64,000 nt of DNA from CBDAUN01 sp965214875 (GTDB taxonomy: Bacteria; Pseudomonadota; Gammaproteobacteria; Arenicellales; JAJDZL01). The DNA is taken from contig OZ243980.1 of NCBI GenBank assembly GCA_965214875.1, positions 372,001 through 436,000 on the forward strand, in the 5' to 3' direction. Below the pieces are notes generated by a model, which made no database searches, was not told where the DNA came from, and saw nothing but the letters and a program-made list of their open reading frames with translations. The position numbers were made by a program, and so were the translations under genes. Positions 44,636-52,873 of the stretch are shown piece by piece (the first letter of the stretch is position 1; every line of letters begins with the position of its first letter).

Positions 44636-45688
44636 TGTCCGGGTTCAGATACATGTGAGACCGCCCGCTCTTTCCCGAAGGACGTAGTCCGAAGGGAAAG
44701 AGCGGGCGCGCGAAAACATTTTCAGGCAGCATGGCGCTTGATCATAATCCAACAGCCGAAAGGTGGGAGAAAGCGCCATGCAAATCAAATATCCGCACCG
44801 CAGATTCTGCCGTCTCGCTGCGGTCCGCGACGAACTTTCGCCGCAGGCCGCCGAGCGCTTCGACAAGCTCGCGCTGTTCGACCAGCTTCGGCAGCGCCAA
44901 TGGACCGCTTGCGAGCTCGAGCTGGTGCGCCGGGCGCGGCAACGCTTTCCGCTGTGGGGGCGCGCCAAGATCTGCGCCGTGCTGGCGCGCGAGCGCGGCT
45001 TCGCGCCCAGCGCCTCCACCACCGGACGCATGATCTCCCGCCTGGTCCGCACCGGCCAGGCCGAGCCGGTCGCGTTCCACTACGGGCGCGTGAAGCCCAA
45101 GCGGCGGCGCAAGTTCGACCGCCACGCCCAGCGCCGGCGCTGCGGCGCCCGCGGGCGAAAGCCCGGCCAGATGGTGCAGATCGATCATATGAGCGTCGCC
45201 ATCGAGGCCGGCTTCGCGGTCAAGGAATTCAAGGCCGTGTGCCTGGTCTCGAAGCTTTGCTGCATGCGCGCCTACTCGCGCGCCACCGCCGCCTGCGCCT
45301 CGACGTTCCTCGACCACCTGATCCGCCAGGCACCGTTCAATATCGAGTCGGTGCAGGTCGACGGCGTGCAGCGAGTTCATGGCCGAGTTCGAGACCGCCT
45401 GCCAGCGGCGCGGCATCGCCCTGTTCGTGCTGCCGCCCAGAAGCCCCAATTGCAATGGCTGCGTCGAGCGCGCCAACGCGGCCGGCCGATACGAGTTCCA
45501 CCAGTTCTACGCCGGCGAGCTGAGCGTCGGCGCCCTCAACGTCGAGCTGGCCGAATTCGAGCGCCTCTGCAACGCCTGCCGCCCGCATCAGGCGCTCGGA
45601 CAAACGTCGCCCATGCAGGCGTATAACCGGAACTTCAACCAAGGCGCGCTTGCCGCCTGAAAAGTCTCATATGTATTGAACCCGTACA
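44636..45688 (+). mobile_element. IS481-type insertion sequence, copy 5 (defective)
   Basis: Terminal repeats TGTCCGGGTTCAGATACATG at 44636 and, inverted, TGTACGGGTTCAATACATAT ending at 45688; 1053 bp. The hairpin arms are CGCCCGCTCTTTCCC (44662-44676) and its exact complement (44694-44708), different in sequence from other copies yet still perfectly paired. Confidence 0.85.
44778..45660 (+). pseudogene. IS481-family transposase, copy 5
   Basis: An in-frame deletion removes about 48 codons including the helix-turn-helix (joined at FDQL-RQRQWTA). A one-base insertion at about 45366 (GGCGTGCAGC for GGCGGCAGC) shifts the frame just at the second catalytic Asp. The C-terminal third continues in the next frame. 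Confidence 0.85.
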
Positions 45689-45753
45689 GCTAATTGACAA
45701 GTTGCTTGCTGCCGATTTTTCTTGCTCGACTTATGTTGAATATCCAAAATACG

Positions 45754-46677
45754 TTAGATTGACATCCAACCCTCTCCAGGTTTCCAAACCGAATCGAAGT
45801 TTTCATTTGCGACGATTGATCTGACAGGCGGCAAAATGAATTGACGCAATTGCTGTTGCACCTGTTCTAGAGAATCAGGCACAGAGTCATTTTCCAATTT
45901 CCGCAGAAATCCTTGCCACTGTGCGCATTTCAGCGGATCGTCTGCGAACTCTCGCGTCAATGCCAACGGAATATCCGTCGGTATCAGCGTATTTCGCGCA
46001 TTGAAAGTTTTGCGAATCGCGGCCGCTAGATTTTGACCATTAAATGACATTGTCTCCGATATCACCAACAGATCGAAAATGTCTTTCATACGACTGTTCA
46101 CAATCCCGAAATCAACCAGAATTTGAAATTTTTCGGCAATAGCGGTTTCGGGAGGATACACCCTGATTTTCGGAGCAGGCATATCTAATAGCGTTGGAAA
46201 TTCAACCTCAAGTGCAGGGGGTGTCACCACATCGCCAAATCCAATGTCAATCTGCATGGGTAATCTGGCTTTGGTAATTTGAGCGGTTAATTTAACCCGA
46301 ATACCACCATTACCGGACTCGCGCCGAATAAATGACGATTTCACAGTCTCTTCACGGAATCTGATACCGTCTCCAGGTGCATCAAGGACACACAGACTTT
46401 TGATAACCGACTCGACATCTTCGCGCTTCATTTCCCCAAATCCCAAAAAGTCCAAGTCCCGAGTCGGGCGAATTTCTTCCAATGTCCATATTCGAAACAG
46501 ATTCGCACCTTTCAAAATGAGTCTGTTTGCGTAAGTTGAAACTCCGATTCGATACAGAAATCGCTCATTCGCATAGTGAGTCATTGTTAACTGGATATCT
46601 TTGCTGGAAGCGTTAGCCAATCGAACAAGTTGGTTTCTAACGTTCCACTCACTATCGTGCTTGTTTGAATCTGTCAT
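45754..46677 (-). CDS. AbiEii-type nucleotidyltransferase toxin
   Basis: 307 residues of the AbiEii/AbiGii family: LILKGANLFRIW, RPTRDLDFLGFG (the nucleotidyltransferase DxD), MQIDIGFGDVVTP and PPETAIAEKFQILVDFG with the conserved Lys-Phe, then NSRMKDIFDLLVI. AbiE toxins transfer nucleotides to tRNA and cause abortive infection when phage disturb the balance with AbiEi. It overlaps the upstream antitoxin by 4 bp. Intact. Confidence 0.92.
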   Translation of the reverse strand: MTDSNKHDSEWNVRNQLVRLANASSKDIQLTMTHYANERFLYRIGVSTYANRLILKGANLFRIWTLEEIRPTRDLDFLGFGEMKREDVESVIKSLCVLDAPGDGIRFREETVKSSFIRRESGNGGIRVKLTAQITKARLPMQIDIGFGDVVTPPALEVEFPTLLDMPAPKIRVYPPETAIAEKFQILVDFGIVNSRMKDIFDLLVISETMSFNGQNLAAAIRKTFNARNTLIPTDIPLALTREFADDPLKCAQWQGFLRKLENDSVPDSLEQVQQQLRQFILPPVRSIVANENFDSVWKPGEGWMSI

Positions 46678-47279
46678 ACAATGGCTTCCAAATACGGTCT
46701 CATAATACTGGCTACTCGATTGATTTTCGCAAACCGCCAGATTTCATTGACAGTGGCTTGTTTACGAGATAGACATTCCTTTAGAGCTTCAATCGCAACA
46801 TCAGTCCCTACCTTGTTTCGATGCTTGAAACAGTCGGCGACCGTTTTGGCTGGAATTGTAATTGGCACCGACACCCCCTCAATCCTATGACGCTCCAAAC
46901 CTACCGAAAGTGCTTCAGAACTGGAACGAATAACTCGCAACGACATGGGTGAACTCACAGGTGTCCATCTACCATGTTCAATAAACACCCAAACCTGGTG
47001 TGGCAATTGAGTAGTCAATATGTGGAATTGGAGTGCTGACAGAAGGCAGATTACACCGTGTGGGATCGCTTTCGATGCCACTGCCAAACTGTGCGAAACA
47101 GTAATTTCTGCTTCTGTGTATTGATAGATACCACGTCCTATACGCAACAATACACCCTCATCCTGAAGCCGCCGCAGATACGTATGAGGCACACCTGCAG
47201 CATAAAAGTCTTTAGCCCGCAGCATCGTACCGCTACGGGCCAATTCCAAAGCCCGATCTCGTAATTTTTCTCTATTCAA
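46674..47279 (-). CDS. AbiEi-type antitoxin/transcriptional repressor
   Basis: 201 residues: an N-terminal winged helix (AKDFYAAGVPHTYLRRLQDE, GVLLRIGRGIYQY) and the AbiEi C-terminal domain (ICLLSALQFHILTTQLPHQV, IPAKTVADCFKHRNKVGTDV). AbiEi binds inverted repeats upstream of its operon and represses it. An AT-rich leader (47280-47340) precedes the gene. Together with AbiEii it forms a type IV toxin-antitoxin system. Confidence 0.92.
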   Translation of the reverse strand: MNREKLRDRALELARSGTMLRAKDFYAAGVPHTYLRRLQDEGVLLRIGRGIYQYTEAEITVSHSLAVASKAIPHGVICLLSALQFHILTTQLPHQVWVFIEHGRWTPVSSPMSLRVIRSSSEALSVGLERHRIEGVSVPITIPAKTVADCFKHRNKVGTDVAIEALKECLSRKQATVNEIWRFAKINRVASIMRPYLEAIV

Positions 47280-47443
47280 AAAACTTGAATGTCTTTATTC
47301 TATATAACCGATGTTAATTATATAGTTTTTATAACAATTTGTGTCGGGCGACTTCAATTCGTTAGGCCACAAAATTGAACGCATCAAATCCCGAACTTTT
47401 AACGAACCAGGTCTAACGGTGGTTACTCCATTCAACTAAATCA

Positions 47444-47730
47444 TCAATGAGCACACCTAGTACTAGTGATGACCGCAGCAATTCCAGTCCGGCAAACCAG
47501 CCGCCGCTGGCGCTGTGTGCGGGAAACGCTGCAAAACACTGCCTGGCCGCCAACACGCGCCCGAGACACCTGCCCGCGCTCGGCGAGCTTGCAAAGTGCG
47601 CCGTAGGTCTGCACCTCGACCCGCTCACTGAGCTCGGCGGCCCGGTACCCAGCTGCTGAGATGTCGGTCAGATGCGCTGCGGTCGCCAGCAGCGAGCCAT
47701 GAAGGGAAAAGCGCCGGTTCTCATGGTCTC
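47444..47730 (-). pseudogene. Possible transposase N-terminal winged-helix fragment
   Basis: A minus-strand frame reads RRFSLHGSLLATAAHLTDIS, then AELSERVEVQTYGALCKLAE and GQVSRARVGGQAVF, the look of a DNA-binding wHTH segment at the start of a transposase. It has no start codon and ends at TGA 47444-47446. Family not identified. Confidence 0.35.
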
Positions 47731-47786
47731 TCCAATATGACAGAATAGAATTATCAAGAGCAGAATAATATCACTTGCCTTAAGCG

Positions 47787-47812
47787 AAAAAACCGCCCTA
47801 AGGCGGTTTTTT
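47787..47812. terminator. Bidirectional intrinsic terminator
   Basis: AAAAAACCGCC (47787-47797) and GGCGGTTTTTT (47802-47812) form an 11-bp stem with a CTAA loop, with T-runs on both strands. Confidence 0.85.
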
Positions 47813-47856
47813 CTCCCCTAGCTCCATTGAACTAAATTCACAAGGGGTAAGATTCT

Positions 47857-48838
47857 AATTGTCCGGTCTCACATGTATCTGACCCCGGACAATTGACTTC
47901 GCGAAGCGGCTTGGCGGCTGATGCCGGAGCCGGCGGAGTTTCGGGGCGGCTCGGTCTCGCCGAACGCGCGCAACTACGAGTTCGTCCGCCAGTGCGAGCG
48001 CGCCCTGCCCAAGGGCGCCGAGGCGCATCGCGCCCGCATCGACGCGGCGGGGTATCAGGCGAGGATCATCAACCATTTCACGAACCACGGCATCGGCTAC
48101 GCGATTCGCGCCAAGCTCGACAAAAGCGTGGTCCGGCAGATCAGGGTGCTGGACGAGTCGCAGCGGCAGCCCTTCATCGAGCGCGACGGGACGGCGAGCG
48201 AGACGCAGCAGACGGCGCAGTTCCTGCACTCGATGAACGGCACGCCCGAAGCGTTCGCGGCGGTCGTGCAGCGGAGGCGAAAGTCCGGCCGGCAGGAGCT
48301 CGAGCTCGACCGCCCGCAGGCCGCCGACACCCTGTCGCAGGGCGGCTTCGTCTACCGGGCGCTGGCGACCAGCCTCTGCCGGCGGAGCGATTCCAAGGTG
48401 ATCCACCGATGCAACCGCAGAGGGGAAGACTCGGAGAACCGCATCCGCGAGCTTCGATGCGCATCGAGACCTTTCGCCGCCGGCTGCATTGCAAGGCGGG
48501 CAAGATCGTGCGCCATGCCAGGGGCCGGGCGCTGAAGCTGTGCGACGCGCGGGCGGGGCGGCGTTTGAGCGAGGCGGTCGGCATGATCCGGGCGATGGTC
48601 CTGGCACCGTAGCCCTCCCCCTCAAAAAAATTGCCTCGCCCGCGAAAAAAAGCAGTTGCGCCCCGGCGCACTCTAGATTGTCATTGATCTTTCGTCCCGG
48701 TTCTGCTCCTCCGCCCTTTCCGGCCGCGTCCCGCCCGCGAAGCCCGCCCGCCATCGCCGCCGCGAGAGCCGGAATCTCCCCGCGCTTCGGATTTCGGCGA
48801 AAATTCGCCCAAAAAAATCTCTAACGCGGATTTTGGGG
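47857..48838 (+). mobile_element. IS1380-type element C, 5' truncated, with IS481 end scar
   Basis: It starts with a 28-bp IS481 left end (47864-47891, inverted) joined to IS1380 transposase sequence at the same point as in element B. The transposase debris reads EFRGGSVSPNARNYEFVRQC, RIIVNHF-like blocks and IRVLDESQRQPFIERDGTAS in frame 47921-48535, then the 3' end. The right terminus (inverted CCCCAAAATCCGCGTTAGAG) lies in a 9-G run at 48835-48843. Confidence 0.8.
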
Positions 48839-48929
48839 GGGGGTAAAGTGGTTTACATTATTCACAGTTGATAAATTACCCGGAAAGGCAGGGAATAAAT
48901 GTCGGTTAAATTAAAAACCAATCAAATAA

Positions 48930-49006
48930 TGGTGGGCCCGGAAGGACTCGAACCTTCGACCCATGGATTATGAGTCCACTGCTCTGACCAACTGAGCTAC
49001 GGGCCC
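48930..49006 (-). tRNA. tRNA with CAU anticodon (elongator Met or Ile2)
   Basis: Minus-strand cloverleaf: acceptor GGGCCCG/CGGGCCC, D-arm GCTCAGTTGGTCAGAGC, anticodon stem GTGGA/TCCAT around loop CTCATAA (anticodon CAT), T-loop GGTTCGAGTCC, encoded CCA. An elongator Met tRNA and an Ile2 tRNA (lysidine-modified C34) cannot be separated with certainty by eye; a tRNA next to rpoD is often Ile2 in gammaproteobacteria. Its 3' end faces the accessory island. Confidence 0.93.
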
Positions 49007-49051
49007 CCTACGCAATAAGATGCCGCAAGGGAGCGGAAGAAAAGCCTGAAA

Positions 49052-50857
49052 TCAGCTTTCTATAAACAGTCTAAGAGTCTCAGAGCGCGAAGGATGCCGC
49101 AGTTTTCGCAATGCCTTGGCTTCGATTTGCCGGATCCGCTCGCGCGTCACATCAAACTGCTTTCCCACTTCTTCCAAGGTGTGGTCGGTGTTCATCCCGA
49201 TGCCGAAACGCATCCGCAACACCTTCGACTCTCGTTCTGTCAGCGACTCCAATGCCGAGTCGGTCGCGGTTCGCAACCCCACCTCCGTGGCAACATCCAG
49301 CGGCGCATGCGCCGACTTGTCTTCAAGAAAATCGCCCAAGTGAGAATCTTCATCCTCACCGACAGGTGTCTCCATGGACATTGGATCCTTAGCGATCTTC
49401 ATCACCTTGCGCACTTTCTCAACCGTTACTTCCATACGCTCGGCCAGTTCGTCAACCGTCGCGTCGCGCCCGGTTTCCTGAAGAATTTGACGTTGAACCC
49501 GCGCTAGCTTATTGATTGTCTCGATCATGTGGACCGGTATCCTGATCGTTCGAGCCTGATCGGCGATTGAGCGGGTGATCGCTTGCCGAATCCACCAGGT
49601 GGCATAGGTCGAGAACTTGTAGCCGCGCTGGTACTCGAACTTGTCTACGGCCTTCATCAAGCCGATATTGCCTTCCTGGATCAAGTCGAGAAACTGCAAT
49701 CCGCGATTGGTATACTTCTTCGCGATCGAGATCACCAGGCGCAGGTTGGCTTCAACCATCTCCTTTTTGGCTTTGTTCGCTTGCGCCTGGCCTTGCGAGA
49801 TGAGTCGGTGCAGATCCCTTAGCTCTTCAATCGGAATACCGATGCGCTGCTCATGCTCGCGCAGCTTGTTTTGCGTATAGCGAATTTCGTCGCGATGCTC
49901 TTCCAGTATCTGCTTGCCTTTCTCATTGCAATGCTGCTTTAGCTTTGAGACGAGATTGCGATGCGTCAAGTTGTACTTCAAATCGTTTTGAACCGCCTCT
50001 CTCGCGTCCGAAGAAAAGCTGGCCTGTTTGGTGCAAATGTCAAGAATCGCTCTGCCTCGCTCGATTACTTCGGCATTGGCTTCGTGAACCGTGGTGAACA
50101 CCCAGTCGAAGTTGCGCGGCGAGAACTTGATCAGCAGAAACTCCGATGCCAGCACTTGCTGATACTTGCGCACTTTTTCACAGCCGACAGATTCGCGCTC
50201 GATCGCATTTCTCAGCATCTTGTAGTTCCGGCGAATCTTGCTGAACTTTGCGAAGATCTCCTCTTCGCTAGGTCCGGTGTATTCCACCTTGCCGTTGACG
50301 ACAACTTTCGGTTTCGGCTTCACATACGATGTCGGGCTGTTTTTTGGAATCAGATCGACGACCAGATCATTCATGCGCATCAAGCCTTCTTCAACACTGT
50401 CGAACTTTGCGATCAGCTCCTCGTAGATGATAGGGCATTGAGCAACAGCTTCGGTGGCCTTGCGCAAGCCCGCTTCGATTCGCTTGGCAAGCTTGATCTC
50501 TTCTTGCCTGCTCAGCAAGCTGATGGTCCCCATTTCGCGCATGTACATGCGCACCGGATCGGTGGTCCGTCCGAACTCGCCTTCAACCGCATTGGTCAGT
50601 ACCGCTTCAGCCTCTTCTGCCGCGTCCTCATCATCCGCACTTTCGTCGGCTTTGAGTAGCAGACTGTCCGGGTCCGGCACCGTATCGAACACCTCGATTT
50701 CCATATCGTCAAACATGTTGACGATATTCTCGATTTGCTCGGTGTCATTCATGTCCTCGGGCAAATGATCATTGATTTCCTTGAAGGTGAGGAAACCCTG
50801 TTTTCGTCCCTTGATAATCAGATTCTTCAATCCTAGAGGCTTGCTGTCGTCGGCCAT
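49052..50857 (-). CDS. rpoD: RNA polymerase primary sigma factor RpoD (sigma-70)
   Basis: 601 residues. Region 1.1 is at the start (LIIKGRKQGFLTFKEINDHL), region 1.2 is DPVRMYMREMGTISLLSRQE, and a non-conserved insert spans about 130-360. Region 2 has VEANLRLVISIAKKYTNRGL, FLDLIQEGNIGLMKAVDKFE and YKFSTYATWWIRQAITRSIA, region 3 DELAERMEVTVEKVRKVMKI, and region 4.2 TLEEVGKQFDVTRERIRQIE. It directs core polymerase to housekeeping promoters. It follows dnaG by 105 bp, the conserved macromolecular-synthesis order. Confidence 0.97.
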   Translation of the reverse strand: MADDSKPLGLKNLIIKGRKQGFLTFKEINDHLPEDMNDTEQIENIVNMFDDMEIEVFDTVPDPDSLLLKADESADDEDAAEEAEAVLTNAVEGEFGRTTDPVRMYMREMGTISLLSRQEEIKLAKRIEAGLRKATEAVAQCPIIYEELIAKFDSVEEGLMRMNDLVVDLIPKNSPTSYVKPKPKVVVNGKVEYTGPSEEEIFAKFSKIRRNYKMLRNAIERESVGCEKVRKYQQVLASEFLLIKFSPRNFDWVFTTVHEANAEVIERGRAILDICTKQASFSSDAREAVQNDLKYNLTHRNLVSKLKQHCNEKGKQILEEHRDEIRYTQNKLREHEQRIGIPIEELRDLHRLISQGQAQANKAKKEMVEANLRLVISIAKKYTNRGLQFLDLIQEGNIGLMKAVDKFEYQRGYKFSTYATWWIRQAITRSIADQARTIRIPVHMIETINKLARVQRQILQETGRDATVDELAERMEVTVEKVRKVMKIAKDPMSMETPVGEDEDSHLGDFLEDKSAHAPLDVATEVGLRTATDSALESLTERESKVLRMRFGIGMNTDHTLEEVGKQFDVTRERIRQIEAKALRKLRHPSRSETLRLFIES

Positions 50858-50962
50858 AAGACAAGTTCTCCGTGTTGATTAGTTGATGCGGTGCTGGAAT
50901 GACTCGCGATCATAGCGCGACCGAGAATCGGCAAACGAATCATTATATCGAAACCGGCACGG

Positions 50963-52717
50963 CTATGACAAGCCTTTGCTGGCTAACAGATCATTGACCA
51001 GTTGCCGCGCTCTGCGCATGTCCCGATTGTTGGAGTCGAGCAATTTCGACATTTCAGCATCGATTTTCTCGTCAAGCAGTCGCGTGCGTATCTTAGATAT
51101 GATGCCGCGAAATTCGGATTCAAGATTTGCGTCTGAAATTCGATGATCGAAGCTGACCAGTTCGGAAAATCGGTCATGCGACTCGGAGCCCCGGAAGCGT
51201 TCAACTAAGCCGGCTGTGGTCAGTTCAGGGGCATCTTCCAAGACCTCCGATATTTCGCCGAGCAGCCGCATGCTGGCAACTTTCGCGCTTGCCAGTTCTT
51301 CGACGCAGTCAATCAAGACGGCCAGCTGGGGATTTTGTATCAGCACTGCAAGCGCTTTTGTCGGCAGGTCGATTGCGATCGGTCCCTTGGGCACGCTTCG
51401 CTGATGCTTGGCTGATGGCCGGCTCGCAACCGCATAGGTCGTCTCAAGATGCCGCACGTCCAGCTCGGTCATCGAGCTGAGGTGTTTGATCATCAAAACG
51501 CGCAAGGCACCTTGCGGCAGCTTTGCAAAAATCGGCTTGAACTTCTCGATCAGCTTAGCCCGCGCATCGAACCGCTTCATGTCGATGCCCGACGCGAGCG
51601 ACGAAAAAATGAACCTCTCGATCGAGGTTGCCTCCGACATGTGCCCCTCGAATCCGGCAGCGCCTTCATCGCGAATCAGCGAATCAGGGTCGTGGCCTTG
51701 CGGCAGAAACATGAAGCTCGCCATTTTGCCGTCGACCATCATGGGCAAGACAGCTTCCAAAGCGCGCCATGCCGCCTTGCGGCCGGCCGTGTCGCCATCA
51801 AAGCAGAATACGATATGCGAAGCGGTTTGAAACAGTCGCCGCACATGCAGCTCGGTGGTTGCAGTCCCAAGCGTTGCCACCGCGTACTTGATTCCGCATT
51901 GAAACAAAGCCAGCACATCGGTATAGCCTTCGACGACCAGTATCTTGTCCGCCGCCCGCGCGGCACTGAGTGCGTGATTCAGTCCGAACATCTCGCCGCT
52001 TTTGTTGAATAGCGGCGTCTCGGGAGAGTTAAGGTACTTCGGCTCGCCTTCGCCGATCACTCTGCCGCCGAATGCGATCACACGGTTGCGCCGGTCCATG
52101 ATCGGAAACATCAGGCGATTGCGAAACCGGTCATAGGTTTTCTCTTGCTCGTTGGTCACGGTCAGGCCGCATTTATGGAGCAGCCTTTTCGCCTGGTCGG
52201 TCTTGCCGAAGCGCGACAAGATGAAATCCCACGAGTTCGGCGCATAGCCTAAGCCGAAGCGCTCGGCAGTTTCGGGCGATATTTTTCGAGATTTCAAATA
52301 GGCTCTTGCGTCGTCGGCATCTTTGCCGCGCATCAGATGATTTCGGTAGGCATCTTGAACTTCATCCATCAGCTTGAGCATCAGCTGAAAGTCGCCGTTT
52401 GCTTGATAGCTGCCAGCCTTTTTAGGCATTTCGACACCGGCTATGGAAGCAAGCTCTTCAATGGCATCTGGAAACGGCAGATTCGAATAATCCATCAGGA
52501 AAGAAACGACATTGCCGCTTTTCCCGCAGCCGAAACAGTGGTAGAACTGCTTGGCGGGACTGACGTAGAACGATGGGGTGCGCTCCTCATGGAACGGGCA
52601 GCACGCCTTGTATTCGCGTCCGGCTTTTTGCAGTCTTATATGGCGCTCAATCAAGCTGACGATGTCAGATCTTGCAATCAAGTCGCTGATAAATTCATCG
52701 GGAATGCTTCCTGGCAT
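50963..52717 (-). CDS. dnaG: DNA primase DnaG
   Basis: 584 residues: N-terminal CHC2 zinc finger (CCPFHEERTPSFYVSPAKQF, HCFGCG), then the TOPRIM core (ILVVEGYTDVLALFQCGI, VFCFDGDTAGRKAAWRALE, FLPQGHDPDSLIRDEGAAGF) and a C-terminal helicase-binding domain. It makes RNA primers at the replication fork. The usual rpsU gene is not found upstream; instead 156 bp separate the start from the tct operon. Confidence 0.96.
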   Translation of the reverse strand: MPGSIPDEFISDLIARSDIVSLIERHIRLQKAGREYKACCPFHEERTPSFYVSPAKQFYHCFGCGKSGNVVSFLMDYSNLPFPDAIEELASIAGVEMPKKAGSYQANGDFQLMLKLMDEVQDAYRNHLMRGKDADDARAYLKSRKISPETAERFGLGYAPNSWDFILSRFGKTDQAKRLLHKCGLTVTNEQEKTYDRFRNRLMFPIMDRRNRVIAFGGRVIGEGEPKYLNSPETPLFNKSGEMFGLNHALSAARAADKILVVEGYTDVLALFQCGIKYAVATLGTATTELHVRRLFQTASHIVFCFDGDTAGRKAAWRALEAVLPMMVDGKMASFMFLPQGHDPDSLIRDEGAAGFEGHMSEATSIERFIFSSLASGIDMKRFDARAKLIEKFKPIFAKLPQGALRVLMIKHLSSMTELDVRHLETTYAVASRPSAKHQRSVPKGPIAIDLPTKALAVLIQNPQLAVLIDCVEELASAKVASMRLLGEISEVLEDAPELTTAGLVERFRGSESHDRFSELVSFDHRISDANLESEFRGIISKIRTRLLDEKIDAEMSKLLDSNNRDMRRARQLVNDLLASKGLS

Positions 52718-52873
52718 GGGACTGGCTACGCTCCGAAGTAATGGTCTTGATCGGTGTGAGGGAGATTTTTAGTTTAACACATTATCGGATTTAAGCGGCT
52801 TGCGCGATCGCAAAACCTTTTCCGGCGCAACAATAATGGCAGGGGGCGGGCTATATCGGCACCGCGCAGGCGA

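Noticed and set aside
48835..48843. 9-G run as a regulatory tract
   Set aside because: It marks the end of IS1380 element C next to the flank; no gene depends on it.
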